Positions 1-13,320 of a stretch of 64,000 bases of DNA are shown here, piece by piece. Origin of the DNA: Plantago major (taxonomy: Eukaryota; Streptophyta; Magnoliopsida; Lamiales; Plantaginaceae); contig CM048843.1 in NCBI GenBank assembly GCA_026545765.1, positions 11,431,501 to 11,495,500 on the forward strand. The letters run 5' to 3'. The stretch's first letter is position 1. The number at the start of each line of letters is the position of its first letter. The notes below the pieces were generated by a model that made no database searches, was not told where the DNA came from, and worked only from the letters and a program-made list of their open reading frames with translations. A program made the position numbers and the translations under genes.

Positions 1-1680
1 CCAGAACCAACATGATAAGTTCCCATCTGGCTTACCATCTAAATAGCAGATGTAATCTTGAAACTGTAGGATGTGATCATAAGATCTAATATGCCGAGAT
101 TGAAGCAATGCAGGTAAGTTTCTTTTCTAAGTTAACTGTTAAGTGAGTCACCTCAAGTTTCTTTTTTCCTTTTCTTACACCTTCTGTCAATCTATTCCAC
201 AAAATTATGACCTCTGAAAATCTGGCTTGGTTTTTGCTTCTACACACACCAACACCCTAAGAAACACCACTGCAAATACGTGAATAGATACAATACGATA
301 CAAATGCAAAATACTGCAAAATTTAAAAAATCAAAATGCAAATATGTGAAAATTCATCCAATTGTAATATAATTATTTGTTTATTGTTATTTTCATGTTT
401 TGATATAGACTCCTTGTATCGGTGGATTAGAACTCCAAATTCAATAAACTGTTAAAAAAATAAGCATTCTTTTGAACTTTGCCTAATTAATTAATACATA
501 ATGTTTTGTTGGCCGCAGGGGACTCTTTTAAGGATCAAATTTATCCAAGAAATCTGACAGAATACGTTTTTCCATCGTATCCTCACGTATTTGTACGCAA
601 TCATATTTTCCAAGTTTACAGTAGATATAGAACATATTCATGCTTCCTAGTTAAGTAGCTAACACCTGCTATAGCATCTGAACAACCTTTCATGCAATAT
701 ATTAAAATATTAAAGTCTAATTAAAACGGGAAGTCAACAAAGTCTTTAAGAAAACCTAGAAGTTCTGTGATACTGCTCAGAAATGGAAGAAACAAATGAC
801 AGAAATTTAAGTATATCAGCTCATAATACACGTGCAATCATAAAAGACAAGAAGCATGACCAAGTTTTTTTTTTTTTTTTTTTTTTTTTTTCATACAAAG
901 GCATATAGTGCACAGGAACAAAATGGATGGTACAAGAACATCTGATGAGGTAAGAAACATATATTACAAGTGTTAAGTGCACAAGTTCGCAGGTCCAAAA
1001 ATGGTAGCACTAAGTACCCCCCAAAAAAAAAAAAAAAACACCACTACAACCCTATTTGACATATCTCCACGTTCTACAAGATTCTTGCATACAACTGAAT
1101 AGAAAGTAGATGCTCCAAGACAAAAGGTGAAAGGATATACTGCAGGCAAATATATATTTACAACATTTTTACAAAACTTAAACAAGATGCTCCGGACATT
1201 GTCCATAATCCAAAAACATCTCGATTTTGCAAAAGGATGAATCTTTAAAACTCACATGACAAATATACTTCAAGGTGTTTAAAAGAGATGATCTAACATT
1301 ACAGCTAAAGGAAGATAGCACACAGTATAATCCCCTTGTATGGAATTTGGAAGCAGGATTTATGGTAGGAAGTAAAAAGCGGGACAAAGATATATGGTTT
1401 GTGCTAATGACCTTAAGTGCGTTGAAAGTACACTCTGAAATATAAGAATACAGATGCCATAGTCATAAGTAGGCACTTGAATTTGTTTTGAGTGGATAGA
1501 GGGGGTATGCCTCCATTAATGGACATATTACCCTTGAATTTGGTAAGTAACCTATTTCGCCTTCCTTCCAAGTAAAAAAGAAAAAAGAAAAGGAAAAGGA
1601 AAAAAAGATGAAGAAAGAAAGAAGCAGGAGACACAGTAAGAATAAACTTGCCATATGGGTACCATGGAAAAGGAAATTAC
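1..1680. other. Intronic or 3' flank of the exonuclease gene; no exon recognised
   Basis: No coding exon was recognised on either strand. The next exons of the minus-strand exonuclease gene, carrying the rest of its catalytic domain, are not seen here, so they probably lie beyond the left edge. The stretch holds a 27-base poly(T) run at 865-891, which could be the tail of a minus-strand retroposed copy, and a purine-rich tract near 1570-1625. On the plus strand a strong donor-like site (CAG/GTAAGT) follows position 113, but all three plus frames upstream are closed, so I do not call an exon there. Confidence 0.4.
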
Positions 1681-4600
1681 CTTACTGGGCCTGCTGCCCT
1701 TTTCATAGGTAGGCTTCCACTCACAGTCAAGACCAATGATTTTACATTCTTCCAAGTAGAGTGTTGCATCACGTAAACTATTCTCCTCGTCAACCCAAAC
1801 AACTTCGTCAATGAACAGCTCATGAAGGTTCAAGTACCGTCTTGGTAAATTATTTGCCTCGGCCTCTGTGAGAATGGCAACATTAATTTAATCAATTATA
1901 TTCAGTATACTCAAGCGTAAGGTGATGCATAGATTATTATTATATTAATAATAAATCAGACGAAAGCATGAGTATCACTTAAAACGAGTCTGTAACCAAG
2001 AATAAACACGTTCAATCTCCAAAGTGGAATAATGGTAATTACTTCAGAAGCATAATGCACATATAAAAAGAGCTGGCTCAATCAACTAACACAAAGCATT
2101 TCAGGAACCACTAGATGGACACATTTATCTCAACCTTATTTGACATGTCAATTCCACCAGCTGCTCACCATTTACGAAATCAAACAATTAATGATTCAGA
2201 GTGTGGCTTCTTTGACCTGAATATATCCTATAGGAAAGGATACATGACCTAACTAATGATTATTATATCTAAACTGAAGAAGAAACGGGTATGAAATATA
2301 TTGTCACACTGCAGCATTATTCACATAGCCAGCAACTAACAACTGTGTTTCCAAATGCTTAAAAAGGTGATTTTGTGCTTTTGAAGTAGAAAATGTAGTT
2401 TTCAAGTGTTTTTAAGTTTTAGTGGTATTTTTAAGCTTCTGCTGCAACTTCTGTAAAAAAAAGCAGGTAACCACCATAAGCAAAGAGGCAACTCAAGAGC
2501 TGCTTCTAACTACTTCGAGCACTTAGTATGAATTCTTTTTTCAATTAAAATCAACTAATTAAACTAATTTTTCCAACCACTAAAACTTCTACTTCTACAT
2601 TTTTAAAGTATGAAATGCTTTTTACACGATATATCAAACACTACTGACTTTTGATCAAATCTACTTTAATCAACTTTTAACAAAAGCAAACAAAAAATCA
2701 TTTGCAAATGCACACTAAACAACAAATAGTGATAGAAGTTCAGGTATACGTAAAACAATGTATCACGCTTAGTCGCCATATTTCCCATTATCATGCAGAA
2801 CACCAAAACATTATGGGCGATCGGAATAAAAACTTGAATACAGCTCTGTGCAGAAAAATGTTAAATGAACATCATTTTAAATCTATTGATTTAAATTCAA
2901 ATTCTATTTTAATTTATTAAGTAGAGAAAAAAATCAGCTCCAATGAATACCAACTACCCTGTCGAGTATATGCTGCATAGTATCAATAAACAGGACTGTA
3001 CTCACTATTTGATGCGAGAGCACATATATGAGATACATGCTATTGGAGCAAGCAGACTGGAGGAGAGACCATATCAATTTGTTGTCCAGAAATTTTAGGG
3101 ATAATTAAGATTTAGTGTTTGGATATGAGTAAACCAAAAAGACAGGGGACAAGATTTCAGCTAGAATACCTTTGAAATTTGAGAATCCTTTGAGGGAGTA
3201 ACGGTCACAGAGCTCTTCAGCCTTTTCAAAATAGCCAGCCTCCATAGCTAAATAAACCTGATATAAACAACAAGCAGAAACCTAATGTGTGTTCGGTCTT
3301 TTAACACTATGCTGGTAATTTGGAACAGATACTTATGAAAATAATATTTGCTCTTTCAACTAAATGTTATTGTAGATCTCACCATGAGTTTTCCCCAGAA
3401 GTAAATGCACAGAACTATATTATCAGTAAAATGATGTAGACTAGCCGCAGAAAAACGCATAACATAAAATATATGATAATCGTATGCAGAAACTGGTTTA
3501 GTTTAACATATTATTTGAAAACAGCATACATGTAGGATTGGTCCAAATTTTAATGATGCTTAGGTTTGTCTAAACAATTTCTCAAAACAGAATGCCAGTA
3601 TTCTGATACCAAAAGACAAGGTTTTCCTGACAAGATAGTTAGAGGCTCGAAAACCACCAAATCACCAGAAGGTTATTAAGTGATTATGTAAAATAACTGT
3701 CAAAGCACTACTTGGACACATTATTCCCAGTTTACCTACCAAATACTCAAGAAGACGCCTATCACCATCAGCCCTAGCCTCTGCTACATCCCACACACCT
3801 TTTTGTGCTAGCTTCTTCAATAAGCTGTGGTCATGCACAAAAAAAACATTCTGTGTGTTACTACATGAGTAATCTTCAACGGCTTATAAGATGGACAATG
3901 CGAAAAGGAAAAAAAATGTAAAAAGGAAGGAACCCAGAAAATTGAGCAGATATTTGCCTTTCTTTACTCTGATGATGTAGTTGCGGGAATTCCTGGCGCA
4001 GATTATATTGCTTTATAGCACCATATGCATGGTCCAATTGGTTCAGGTCTACATATTTCAGAATAAGCAAGCACAACATTGGTTTTCCCAAAAAAGCAGC
4101 CCACTTCTCTGCTTCCTTGAATTGCTGGCATTCAATCAACTTTAGTAGAATCGACTCTCCAGACTGACGGATGGAAAATTGTATTAACAAATCTACAGAA
4201 ATTGTGTATTCTGCAGATTGTAACAGCTTTAAAATATAATGTTCAACCATTTCTTTTGCTCTATCAGCTTTATCATTCTTCACCAAAGTAAAATCTTGCA
4301 TAGCTGCCTCAATATTCTGTAATTTGATATCAAAAGCTTCCACAATCTTAACCAAGACTTTTACGTCATATGCTAAAAAACCACCAACAGCACAGAATAT
4401 TAGCTTGGATGCAATAACTTTGGCTTTTAATACATCTTCCAAGTCGTCACAGCCCTTTTTCAGGAAACGACGAAGAGCCGATGCTACCAAGTGACAAGTG
4501 CCACTGCAAAATAAGTCACATATGGGTACCGTGCAGAGACAGTGAGTAATAAAAGTTACAGGTTTAGAACGGGAATTGTTGACTAAAACCATATGCACTT

Positions 4601-7600
4601 GTTGTTGTAAAGCACGAAACTTTTCTGTTGCTTTACGCGTTCCTGTCAAATGAACACATCATCTCAGGTTGACCATAGAAAAAGTAGATATCAAGTCAGT
4701 TAACAACTACATTAGGCGTTATATATACAAAATTATTTCTTGAAGTTAGATTCTTCACAGCCTCAGAAGAGGTCCGCATTAACAATAGTTCAAAGCATGC
4801 AAGAATTATCAATGCTACTCAAAACATATTATTACTTGGCCACAGAGATGTCACCAGCTAGACATATCAATAAAACTCATATTGTATAGATGCGAGAAAA
4901 GGGATCAGCTACAAACAAAAAGAACAAAAGAAAGAAACTGTAACATCTTAAAATAGTGGATCACTAATTATTAATCTATTTTACAGTCCCAGGAACTCAC
5001 CCACACAAGTAGCACTCTAGCCTAAGTACACTTGAGTTGGGAGTTTTGATGGATCAGGTGAATCAGTGCAGGTAGAATAACACTCAGTTGGATTTATCCT
5101 TCCATTGCTTAAAAGGCAACCCATCTCCAAATTTGGCTGTAAACTACTTAAGCAAGATTCATAATACATGCTGAAATTCGGGCATAAAAGATCCAGCACG
5201 CATTGTGGTATCGAACCTTCTAGATTCTAATGTCTAAAAAAAAATCTGGAATGAAATACACCACGTAATGTGAATGCTGAGTCCAGTGGCATATCCAGGA
5301 GCAAAAATATTAGGGGGGTCAAAATAATGTACAACTGATAGAGAACTAATTTTGGAATAATAAATAACGTTTTCAAATAATAATATGAACCAAAATAATG
5401 ACAAGGAAGTACAAGGTTGAGAGTGTAATTGCGTAACATTTTAGTTCCTGATTTCGTTCTCTCTCTTGAATGCCTGCCTGTTGAACCAGCTTGAGAGTCT
5501 TCTTATCATTTTTCTTCTTTTTCTCACTGTACTCTCTTATTTAATTTGTCTTGTTAATGAAACCCGTTCATTCAAGAAAAAAAAAAGTTTAAAACTTAAA
5601 GAGTAGAAAACAAAACGTATTGAAAAGAGTAGAGAAAACAAAACGTAATGAAAAGAGTAGAACAAGAGGTAATGTAAATACTAGTAGAACATAGAAGAAA
5701 GCAGCATGAAAGAAAAAATAGACTTACAACAAGCTTGGTTTTCTGCAGAAATGACCCTTTTACTGGATTGTGGAAAACCAGAAGTACTTAATTTGGTTAA
5801 TGTTTTAGTCGTTTTGACTTTTTGGATTCTAGTTTACTTTGTAGTAGTACTAGTTCAATTTGGCTCGTGCACTGATTCGGAAATGTACAAGGGTTCTTAT
5901 AAACCCCCGTGAATCCTTTTTAACGCTTTCAATAAAACGTAGAAAATCGGATCACCCTTTTGTACGTACTTTGTTTTGGAGTAATGAAAAGTTTTCGTGG
6001 TACCAAAAAAAAAAGTAATCAGAAGAGTAGAAATACAAGGATGGAATTGAAAGGGTAGAAAAAGAATTAATGAAATATAAAGAAGTAATGAGAAAGAGTA
6101 GAAAATAAATTAAGAGAGTTTTAATGAAGGGATGATATTTGAAGAGTAGAAAAAGAAGGATGAAATTGAAATAGTAGAACAAATAACCAAAGAGGTGATG
6201 AGAGAGAGAAAAGAAAAGAGTAGAAAAACAAGTTGCTGGTGGCACATTTCAAACTCCTAACACCCAGTTTGAAACTCTAGAGCTCTAACCACTGTGAACA
6301 ATTATATTGTATGTGAGCAGTACTATTATGCTACTTGGTAAAAGTACAGGGTCGCGCGCGCGGGGGGTGTGGGGGGGGGGGGGGGGTGGGGTCAAGTAAC
6401 CCAGCTTGACCCCCCGTTGGATCCACCACTGCTGACTTCCACTCAGTTGCAATACTATTTTAAAAGGCCAACTGATTAAAATTAGGAAGAAAACTATAGT
6501 ACTAATTTGTTACACTAAGCAAGAATGACCACATCTGAAAATAAAGCTAAATGAACTCTGCAGCTATTTTTCTGGTGAACATTCTTGAATGCATTTCCTT
6601 GTCTACACAAGTCAATGACATTTGAGGGTGAAGTTTTTCATTTTTAACTACATAAAATAACAGAACTAGCACATAAAGATAGTACAGGACCTATAGGTAA
6701 ACAAAATTAGGAAATGGATATGGAACTTACCATAAGAATAACATCCTTTTAGCAGATACAAGAAGACTAATGGAGAAACATGCGTGAGATCGAAAAATGC
6801 ATGCTTGGATAATGAGGTCTGCATATTTAAAGGTCCTCCATTCATTCCCATAGTTTGAAGCAGAATCTACAATCAATTCAGAAAAGGAATACAGATAAGA
6901 ATATATTCATGTAGACACATGTTAAACAGTTAAAGGAGATACAAAGCTCTTGCATGATTCTGTCATTATCACAAACTACATGAAGGTTTTCGTAAGAAAC
7001 TTTCATGTAAAAGTAATTGTATGTCATCTTTACACTTTCATTATAAAAAGGGGAGCGGATCCCCTCTTCACCCCCATACAAAAAACTAATCAAATTAGCA
7101 TAATCCTCCTGCACTACCCCCTCCCTTTGTTACCAGACATATGATACCACTATACCACTACCAAACTTCACATACATAGTAATAATTATTATAATACAAG
7201 AGAGAGTGCAAAGGCAAAATTATAGCGGAGAGGGCTGCAGAACAAAAATGCACAGGACACTTTGAACTAGCGCGAAAGAAGTAAATATACATAAAAGTTT
7301 GTATTGCTCCTGGGCTTCTATAGCTCTATGTTTCCTGGAGTCAAGATTCCTGCATCTGGCTTTACATTCATACACCGATACACGCATGTTGGCTGAAGAT
7401 TTTCACCACTAAGACTTTTTAGGAGAAATATGAAACAAAATTTCTAGACAACAGAAAACCAAAAAAAGACAGGTGCCTGTACAACATCTAGAGAATTTGA
7501 ACAGGAATGGAAATAAAATGGTTGATTAAAAATAGGCAGCTGATCAGATTCACTCCAAGTCACACGCGACCTAGGGTCCTAGTACATCTGGTCTTATTAA

Positions 7601-7883
7601 CTACACAATCATGACAATGATATCGGAATAGCTATTCACAATTTTGGTAGCTACTTGACAATTATAACAAACTGGCTTGCATCTGTACCTTTGAATCATT
7701 TTCACTCTAATAGCATATCATAGGCGTCAATCAGATCATAGACAAAATTAAATAAAACTCTGAAGGCTGGTAATTTTCACCAATCCGATCCAATGTTTAT
7801 AATTACCTGTAGATCTTCAAAATCACAAACCGTCGCCTCAGATTGGTGAAGAGAAATGACTCCTTGTCGCACCCGATGTAGGT
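1681..7883 (-). CDS. mut-7-like 3'-5' exonuclease (DEDD family), partial, 3' end off the left edge
   Basis: The minus strand carries six exons whose phases agree: 7807-7883, 6731-6866, 3958-4642, 3740-3824, 3170-3257 and 1681-1865, about 418 codons. The first five give an alpha-helical N-terminal region with stretches such as LTHVSPLVFLYLLKG, EKFRALQQQVHMVL and KGVWDVAEARADGDRR. The last visible exon reaches IIGLDCEWKP, the Exo I motif of DEDD exonucleases (D and E bind a catalytic metal), then ends at SRPSK. The remaining Exo II and III motifs must lie left of position 1. The plant family is annotated as exonuclease mut-7 homolog (the At1g56310 type, from memory); its substrate in plants is not settled, and action on RNA is inferred from the animal namesake. 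The start codon is not resolved: the 7807 exon lacks an in-frame ATG. The intron 3825-3957 has a GC donor (AAAG/GCAAAT). Confidence 0.75.
2345..2641. mobile_element. Foldback MITE candidate in an exonuclease intron
   Basis: The ends GTGTTT...AAACAC are inverted, and the interior folds back: AAATGCTT near the left end pairs with AAGCATTT-like sequence at the right, and TTTTAGTGG on the left pairs with CCACTAAAA on the right. Length and lack of coding capacity fit a MITE. Ends are diverged and no clear target duplication was found, so the superfamily is open. Confidence 0.35.
5284..6431. mobile_element. Non-autonomous TIR element, hAT-like ends, with internal decay and nested insertion
   Basis: The left end CAGTGGCATATCCAGGA and the right end GGATCCACCACTG are inverted copies, each followed inward by a run of G and GTCA (GGGGGGTCA on the left, TGACCCCCC on the right). 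Flanks GCTGAGTCC and GCTGACTTCC look like an imperfect duplication of about 8 bp, which fits hAT. It sits in the intron between the 4642 and 6731 exons. The interior is AT-rich with many degenerate copies of GAAAAGAGTAGAA (about 5595-5700 and 6015-6225). Between them, a segment ending in A10 at about 6006-6015 looks like a short retroposed LINE tail inserted later. No transposase remains. Confidence 0.5.
6351..6393. repeat. GC and poly(G) low-complexity tract
   Basis: A run of alternating GC followed by two long G runs, near the right end of the TIR element. It is striking in this AT-rich setting and may be prone to slippage or assembly error. Confidence 0.8.
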
Positions 7884-9383
7884 CTACTCAAACATTTAGT
7901 ACTCGTGATACGGGAAATCAAGGCTGCGATGAGTCAATTAAAATGAGTCATGTAAAACCAAGATTTGGGTAGGTATAGGAAAAAACAATGCGAGTAACAC
8001 AGAAACGCTATACGATTTGGTTTTCCATATGTTTTGCTTTGATAGTCCCAGCCAACGAACTTATACATAACGTGTTAACATCATTTACTCTATTAATTCG
8101 AAATGAATTTACAAAGGTTCTTTTAACCATTTTTACCAAACATAGCTTAAAAGTTAGTTGCTATCCGATAAGCTAGCTGATAGTAAATTAGCCGGTAAGG
8201 TAGTTGTAGTAGACTATTAAAATCAGCTTGCTTATAAGCTACAAGCTAACCATTGCCGTAAAATATTTATGTATGTCAAATAAGCTCATCTAGCTCATAT
8301 TCTCCTGCTAAATAGAGCCAAAATAGGTACCTAGATTTGGCGTATAAACAACACTAAATTTGAATCACTATTTGTATGACTAAGTAGCATATACCTTCCA
8401 TAATTACTTGATGCCGTGAAAACTTTTAACAATAAATGGACTGCATACGATAGGCATTCTATCACCAACAGCAAACGACAAAAAGGTACCAACATAAAAT
8501 GCAACCCAAATTATACGAACATAAATAAGACTTTTTAAATCATAGCTCAAAGGAAACAAAATGATTGTTGAACGAAACGACATAACCAATGATTGTATTT
8601 ACGAGCTTCGTAAAATCCAACTGCCCCGGCATCACGTTTCCCTTTTCGAGTGCGTGTATATTCCCAACAATGATTGCCATGTTTGTTAGTAATTTATAAT
8701 AATACGAAGAAAAAAAACCTCCCATGTCAACATATTAAAGTTCACATGAATTCAAATGGATTGGCCAAAGAAGGAAATCAAGAAATAGTTGATTGGCCAA
8801 AGAAGCACAGTTTCCAGCAGAATAATATAATCCTCCAAGTTAAATTCTCAACCATCATACTGACCAACTCTCCAAAATTAAGAAAGGTAGCGCTAGTTCC
8901 AATCTGCTTCTCCCATGGAACTCCACTCCATTGCTATGAACTTATCCCATGACATTCCATATGCATTTAAAAAAAAAAAAACATAGAGCACACCGAGAGT
9001 CAACCAAGTTCCACCAACATCAACATGATACAACCGTCAACAAAATTGTATTACTATCCGAGAATAAAAAATTAACATCAAACCAAAAAAACAATATAGC
9101 GACACACAGCCGTGAAACAAAAGTGTATCCAATTCACAACTGCCAATCTCCATATATTACATGCCAAAACAGACCTCCAGCTAATAAACCTCAATACTGT
9201 ATTTATGATTAAGAGCATTTGATCGAACAATTGTAATGCAGAACAGTCACCTACAGGTTAGTTCACACACACATACACACTAACAAACACGTACATGTAA
9301 ACACAAACAGCATTGTCAATGGAACAGTAAGCACGTGAAATGAAATCAAATGATTCTGAAATACTAGTAGCATCCTAACTCAC

Positions 9384-9700
9384 CGAAGAAACTACAGGAA
9401 AAGCAAGCTCCAACAGAAAACAAGTGAAATAAGTTTATACCAGATTATTATGTAGTGAGAAAATGATCAGAGAGGCCAAGGTTTCTTCGATTTGTTCGCC
9501 AGTAGAGGACACAACGGTATGGTGCATATGAGTTTTAGGTAGCAGAAAAATCCAAGAGAAATTGAATAGGGGTTTTTGAATTGATATTGATTGAATGAGA
9601 AACGGAAACATTAAATTATATTGGAGAGAGTCGGTAACTATAATCAGCTGCAGGTGATGATGATGATGTTGGTTGCAGCAGCAATTGCAATTGCTGCAAT
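9384..9700 (-). other. Candidate 5' leader exon of the exonuclease gene
   Basis: On the minus strand a good donor (TTCG/GTGAGT) ends a stretch at 9384. Frames close before the donor, so if transcribed it would be 5' untranslated leader, with the start codon in a further exon between here and 7884. One speculative possibility is an ATG near 8680 followed by an open stretch with a phase-1 GT. Only the donor site supports this call. Confidence 0.2.
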
Positions 9701-9722
9701 TGCTGCAATTGCATTGTTGTTT
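9657..9722. repeat. Trinucleotide and CAATTG-rich microsatellite
   Basis: Runs of GAT, then GCA, then repeated CAATTG/CTG units ending in GTT runs. It lies at the probable 5' end of the exonuclease gene. An open frame crosses it on the minus strand, giving N-, C- and H-rich peptide, which is an effect of the repeat. Confidence 0.75.
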
Positions 9723-9744
9723 TGTTTGGCTGTTTAGGTTCATG

Positions 9745-11177
9745 GCGTAATTTTTGCTTTTTTATCTCTTTTCTTTTTTTTGGGTTTAATTTCTACGGTT
9801 GCCTGCTATTTTGTGTTGTGGGTTTGGGTTTGTTTGTTTGTCCTTCCATTTGGGGAAGGCGGTTATTTCCAACTATAAACGCAAAGATTCTGATTTTGCT
9901 CCCTATTCGTCTTCAGCTTTTTCCCTTTTCTTCGTCTGGATTCCTCTTCTTCACTTCTCCTACGGTACCAGACTCTGTTACCATAACTTAACTGATCTCA
10001 AATGAACTGTAGTATAAAAAATAACTAAATGTAATCGAATCAACTTAATCGAATAATTAAGCGGTAACTTAATCGAATCGAAATTAATGAGTTTTGAATG
10101 AAGAAATGCAGGCTTAGTTATTCGTGATTTACACAACTTGCACGAGTGACTTTTAACAATTTTATCAGTTGTTTAACAATTTTACAAACTTTGATAATTT
10201 ACAACTGCTGAGAAAATGACAAACGACTTATAGTGGGTAACAGAAGCCCTCTCTTTGTGTTGATCAAGGGTGTCAATCCATACGTTAATTTTGATCTTGA
10301 ACGGTAGAACCCCAATAGTACAATCGTATTGTCCTATAGTACGACAACGTTTTGTACTCGTTTGACTTGATAAACAAGACGCTCCAGTTCGTCCATGTTG
10401 CATAATTCATTGGACACCTTTTGCTTAGATTGTCCAACCTTCTTTTGACATTTTATACCTTCATCCTTGTATTCTTTCTTTGTATTCAATTCGGTCATGT
10501 ATTTATGCCCTCATTGCTTTCCAGTACTTATATTTAAATTTCTAATATAGTTGACCTACTATTTTCTTGTTTCTTTATTTGTTTTTTTTTATTATTATCT
10601 TCATGCATTATAAACACAGACCAAATGAGCTAACACAATTAAGTTCATGGTGGAGAAAAAAAATAAGTAATGAGAAAGACATATCTACTTAATTAACTCC
10701 ATAATATTAATTAATCTAGTTTCCGTGATTAGACTAAGTAGCGACTCAAGTGACCTAAGACGATAAAAATACATAAATTGTGCCGAAGACTGGCTCAAAT
10801 CTATTGTAATTGAAGAGTACGTGAACGATAGATACTTAACAGTTAGCAACCACGTAATTACATACTATTAATTACTCAAAGTCCAGAGTTCAGGGGCATG
10901 GAGTTTTAATGGAAATTTCTAGGAATCGTTGTCATGGAATATATCACTGTGGTGGTGGTGTTGTTATATTGAATAATAGTTGTAATGTTTGTCCGTTATT
11001 TTTACATTTTAATAAATTTTTTCGGTAAACTTAATCGATGGGTTTGATGGTAAATGGCAATAACCGTAATGTATGCATGTTATTTCTTCATATTTTTTTA
11101 TAGAAAGTCCTTCATAGGCCTACTCCAATCTATAAAAAACCCCAAATAAATCGGACAAGAACATATGTCATATTCAA
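9745..11177. other. Intergenic, no gene recognised
   Basis: AT-rich sequence without a supported open frame or named repeat. It probably includes the upstream region of the exonuclease gene on its left side. Confidence 0.4.
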
Positions 11178-11994
11178 CCTATTCTTTTACCGTCCCTGGA
11201 ACTTGAATTCGTGTGCGGAGGTGTAGTAGAATATATAAAGCTGGATTGACCCATACAATGATCCACAGTAAGATTTAGTTTATATTTAGTACAGTCTACT
11301 GAATTTCGGGCCAATGCATGTCTAAACTTAATTTAGAGCATGTATTACTCATTAAGGGTTTGTATAAATTTTAAAAAACTAGCTACTATATAAACATGTT
11401 TTAATATGGGTTTATGTAATATTAATATGAATTTATATATGTACTCACTAAGATTGGAGTCATGCTACTAAACGTCAATATTATATAAACTCATAGAGTC
11501 CGTCTCCTGAGAGTCCACAATATATTGAGAGTCCTACATAATAGACAAACATAAACAATTTATACATAAAACTATACAACATGATTTGTTTCGCGGGTCG
11601 ACCCGGCCGACCCGTATTTTTTCCTTACAATACACAGCTCATTTCATGTGTCCATCCAGTCATATTGGTACTTTAGATCAAATTGTCTATATTTAATATA
11701 TAATTGTCTATGTTTAGCATAAAATTATTGATGACAACCTATTTATCCCAAAGAAACACAATATTTATAAATAAACATAGAAATCAATTTCATTTATCAA
11801 TCAATAAATGTCATACATATAAAACAATACAAAAAATTTAAAATCACTATATCCAAACTACAATCATCTTTGCAAACAAATAAAACATCCTTGAATTGTT
11901 CGTCGACTCCTTTATCCACGTCTCCATCTTTATCATCAATCGTTTTCTTTATTCGACCACCATTTTTACGAAAACCTAGTATATGCAAAAAAAA

Positions 11995-12500
11995 AAAAAA
12001 AACATCAACAATTTGGCAACTGTCACACATAATTTTACCATAACAATAGACTATTACACTACAACAATAGACAACTAAGTCAAGATAACTCATTTGGCAT
12101 CGTGCACAATCCTCACACTAGCATGGGACTCAATGGACACATTCATAAACATATTCACACATCCATTCAACTATTTGGCAACTTTCATACACAATTTTAC
12201 CATAACAATAGACTATTACACTACAACAATAGACAACCAAGCTGCATAACTCATTGGTAACTGTCATACAAAATTTTACCATAACAATAGACTATTGCAC
12301 TATAATAATAGACAACCAAGCTGCATAACTCACTGGCTTGTCAGGGACAGTGCTCAAACTAGCATGGGACTCAATGGACACACTCATGAGCATATTCACA
12401 CAGCCATTTCAACTATTTGGCAACTGTCATACACAATTTTACCATAACAATAGACTATTACACTACAACAATAGACAATTTAAAAACAATACTACATGAA
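11995..12500. repeat. Dispersed tandem repeat with core ACCATAACAATAGACTATT
   Basis: At least four copies of a unit containing ACCATAACAATAGACTATT and ACAATAGACAA, separated by variable spacers that also repeat (CTAGCATGGGACTCAATGGA, CAACTATTTGGCAACT). The repeats fill the intron-like part of the Mutator-like element. Confidence 0.8.
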
Positions 12501-12959
12501 GTCTAACCATAAAGTAATATAACAAACATCAACTATTTACACATAAACATGTATAATTCACATAAAAGCATAGGCGATTTTTTTTTTTAAACTACAAAAA
12601 CCCTAACCATAAAGCAATGAAATCAAAACATCATCTATTTACAATTAAACATACAATATTTGCATGAAAACATAAACATAATCGAACACTACAAACAAAC
12701 AAAGCAAAAGCTAAGAAAAACAAACTGAAAATATAGAAAACACGCAAACATAAACAATTACAGGTCAAACATGCACAATTAAGGTTCAAACATCAGCAAT
12801 TACACCTGAATATACGATTCTGTGAAATCACTAAAAATCACCAAAACCAAACGAAAAATGAAAAAAACTGAAGAATCGAGATAAGAAACCTGCAAATCGA
12901 GGAAACAACAATGTTATGACTTATATGTGTTGAGTAGTCGGAGATCCGTCGGAGAAGAC

Positions 12960-13243
12960 AACCGGAAAAGCTTCGAATTCCGGCCAACCGTTTCAAAAGT
13001 CGACCAAATGAAAAAACAAAACCGGTAGAAAGGTAGATCGGGCCATGAGCTACTCAAATATGCGATCGGATTTAAGATTGGTGGGCGGGCGGCGGAAATA
13101 TCGCCGGAAAAGCCTTTGAATTCCGGCCAACCGTTTCAAAAGTCGACCAAATAAAAAAAACGAAACTGGTAGAAAGGTAGATCGGGTCATGGGCTACTCA
13201 AATATGCAATCGGATTGAAGATTGGTGGTCGGACGGCGGAGAT
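12960..13243. repeat. 142-bp tandem duplication
   Basis: Two copies offset by 142 bp share CCGGCCAACCGTTTCAAAAG, TCGACCAAAT and TAGAAAGGTAGATCGGG(C/T)CATG. The copies differ by scattered substitutions. On the minus strand both keep a matching 17-codon open frame. Confidence 0.85.
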
Positions 13244-13261
13244 ATCGCCGGAAATGTGATC

Positions 13262-13320
13262 GAAAGAGAGAGAGAGAGAGAGAGAAAGGAAGAGGAGAGG
13301 GTAGAGAGAGAGAGAGAGAA
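13262..13320. repeat. GA/CT microsatellite
   Basis: Runs of GA on the plus strand (CT on the minus strand), interrupted by AAGGAAGAGGAGAGGGTA. It forms the leader end of the gene-like unit in the Mutator-like element. Confidence 0.9.

Noticed and set aside
1-113. Exon ending at CAG/GTAAGT on the plus strand
   Set aside because: All three plus frames are closed; a single donor-like site is not enough.
4504-4642. Intron boundary at TTTTGCAG/TGGCAC in the exonuclease gene
   Set aside because: No donor in the right phase precedes it, and reading through keeps a continuous family-like sequence, so 3958-4642 is treated as one exon.
5706-5912. 68-codon open frame
   Set aside because: It lies in a probable retroposed tail inside the hAT-like element, hydrophobic by chance.
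9435-9743. 102-codon minus-strand frame rich in N, C and H
   Set aside because: Its start is produced by the CAATTG/GCA microsatellite; more likely leader sequence than protein.
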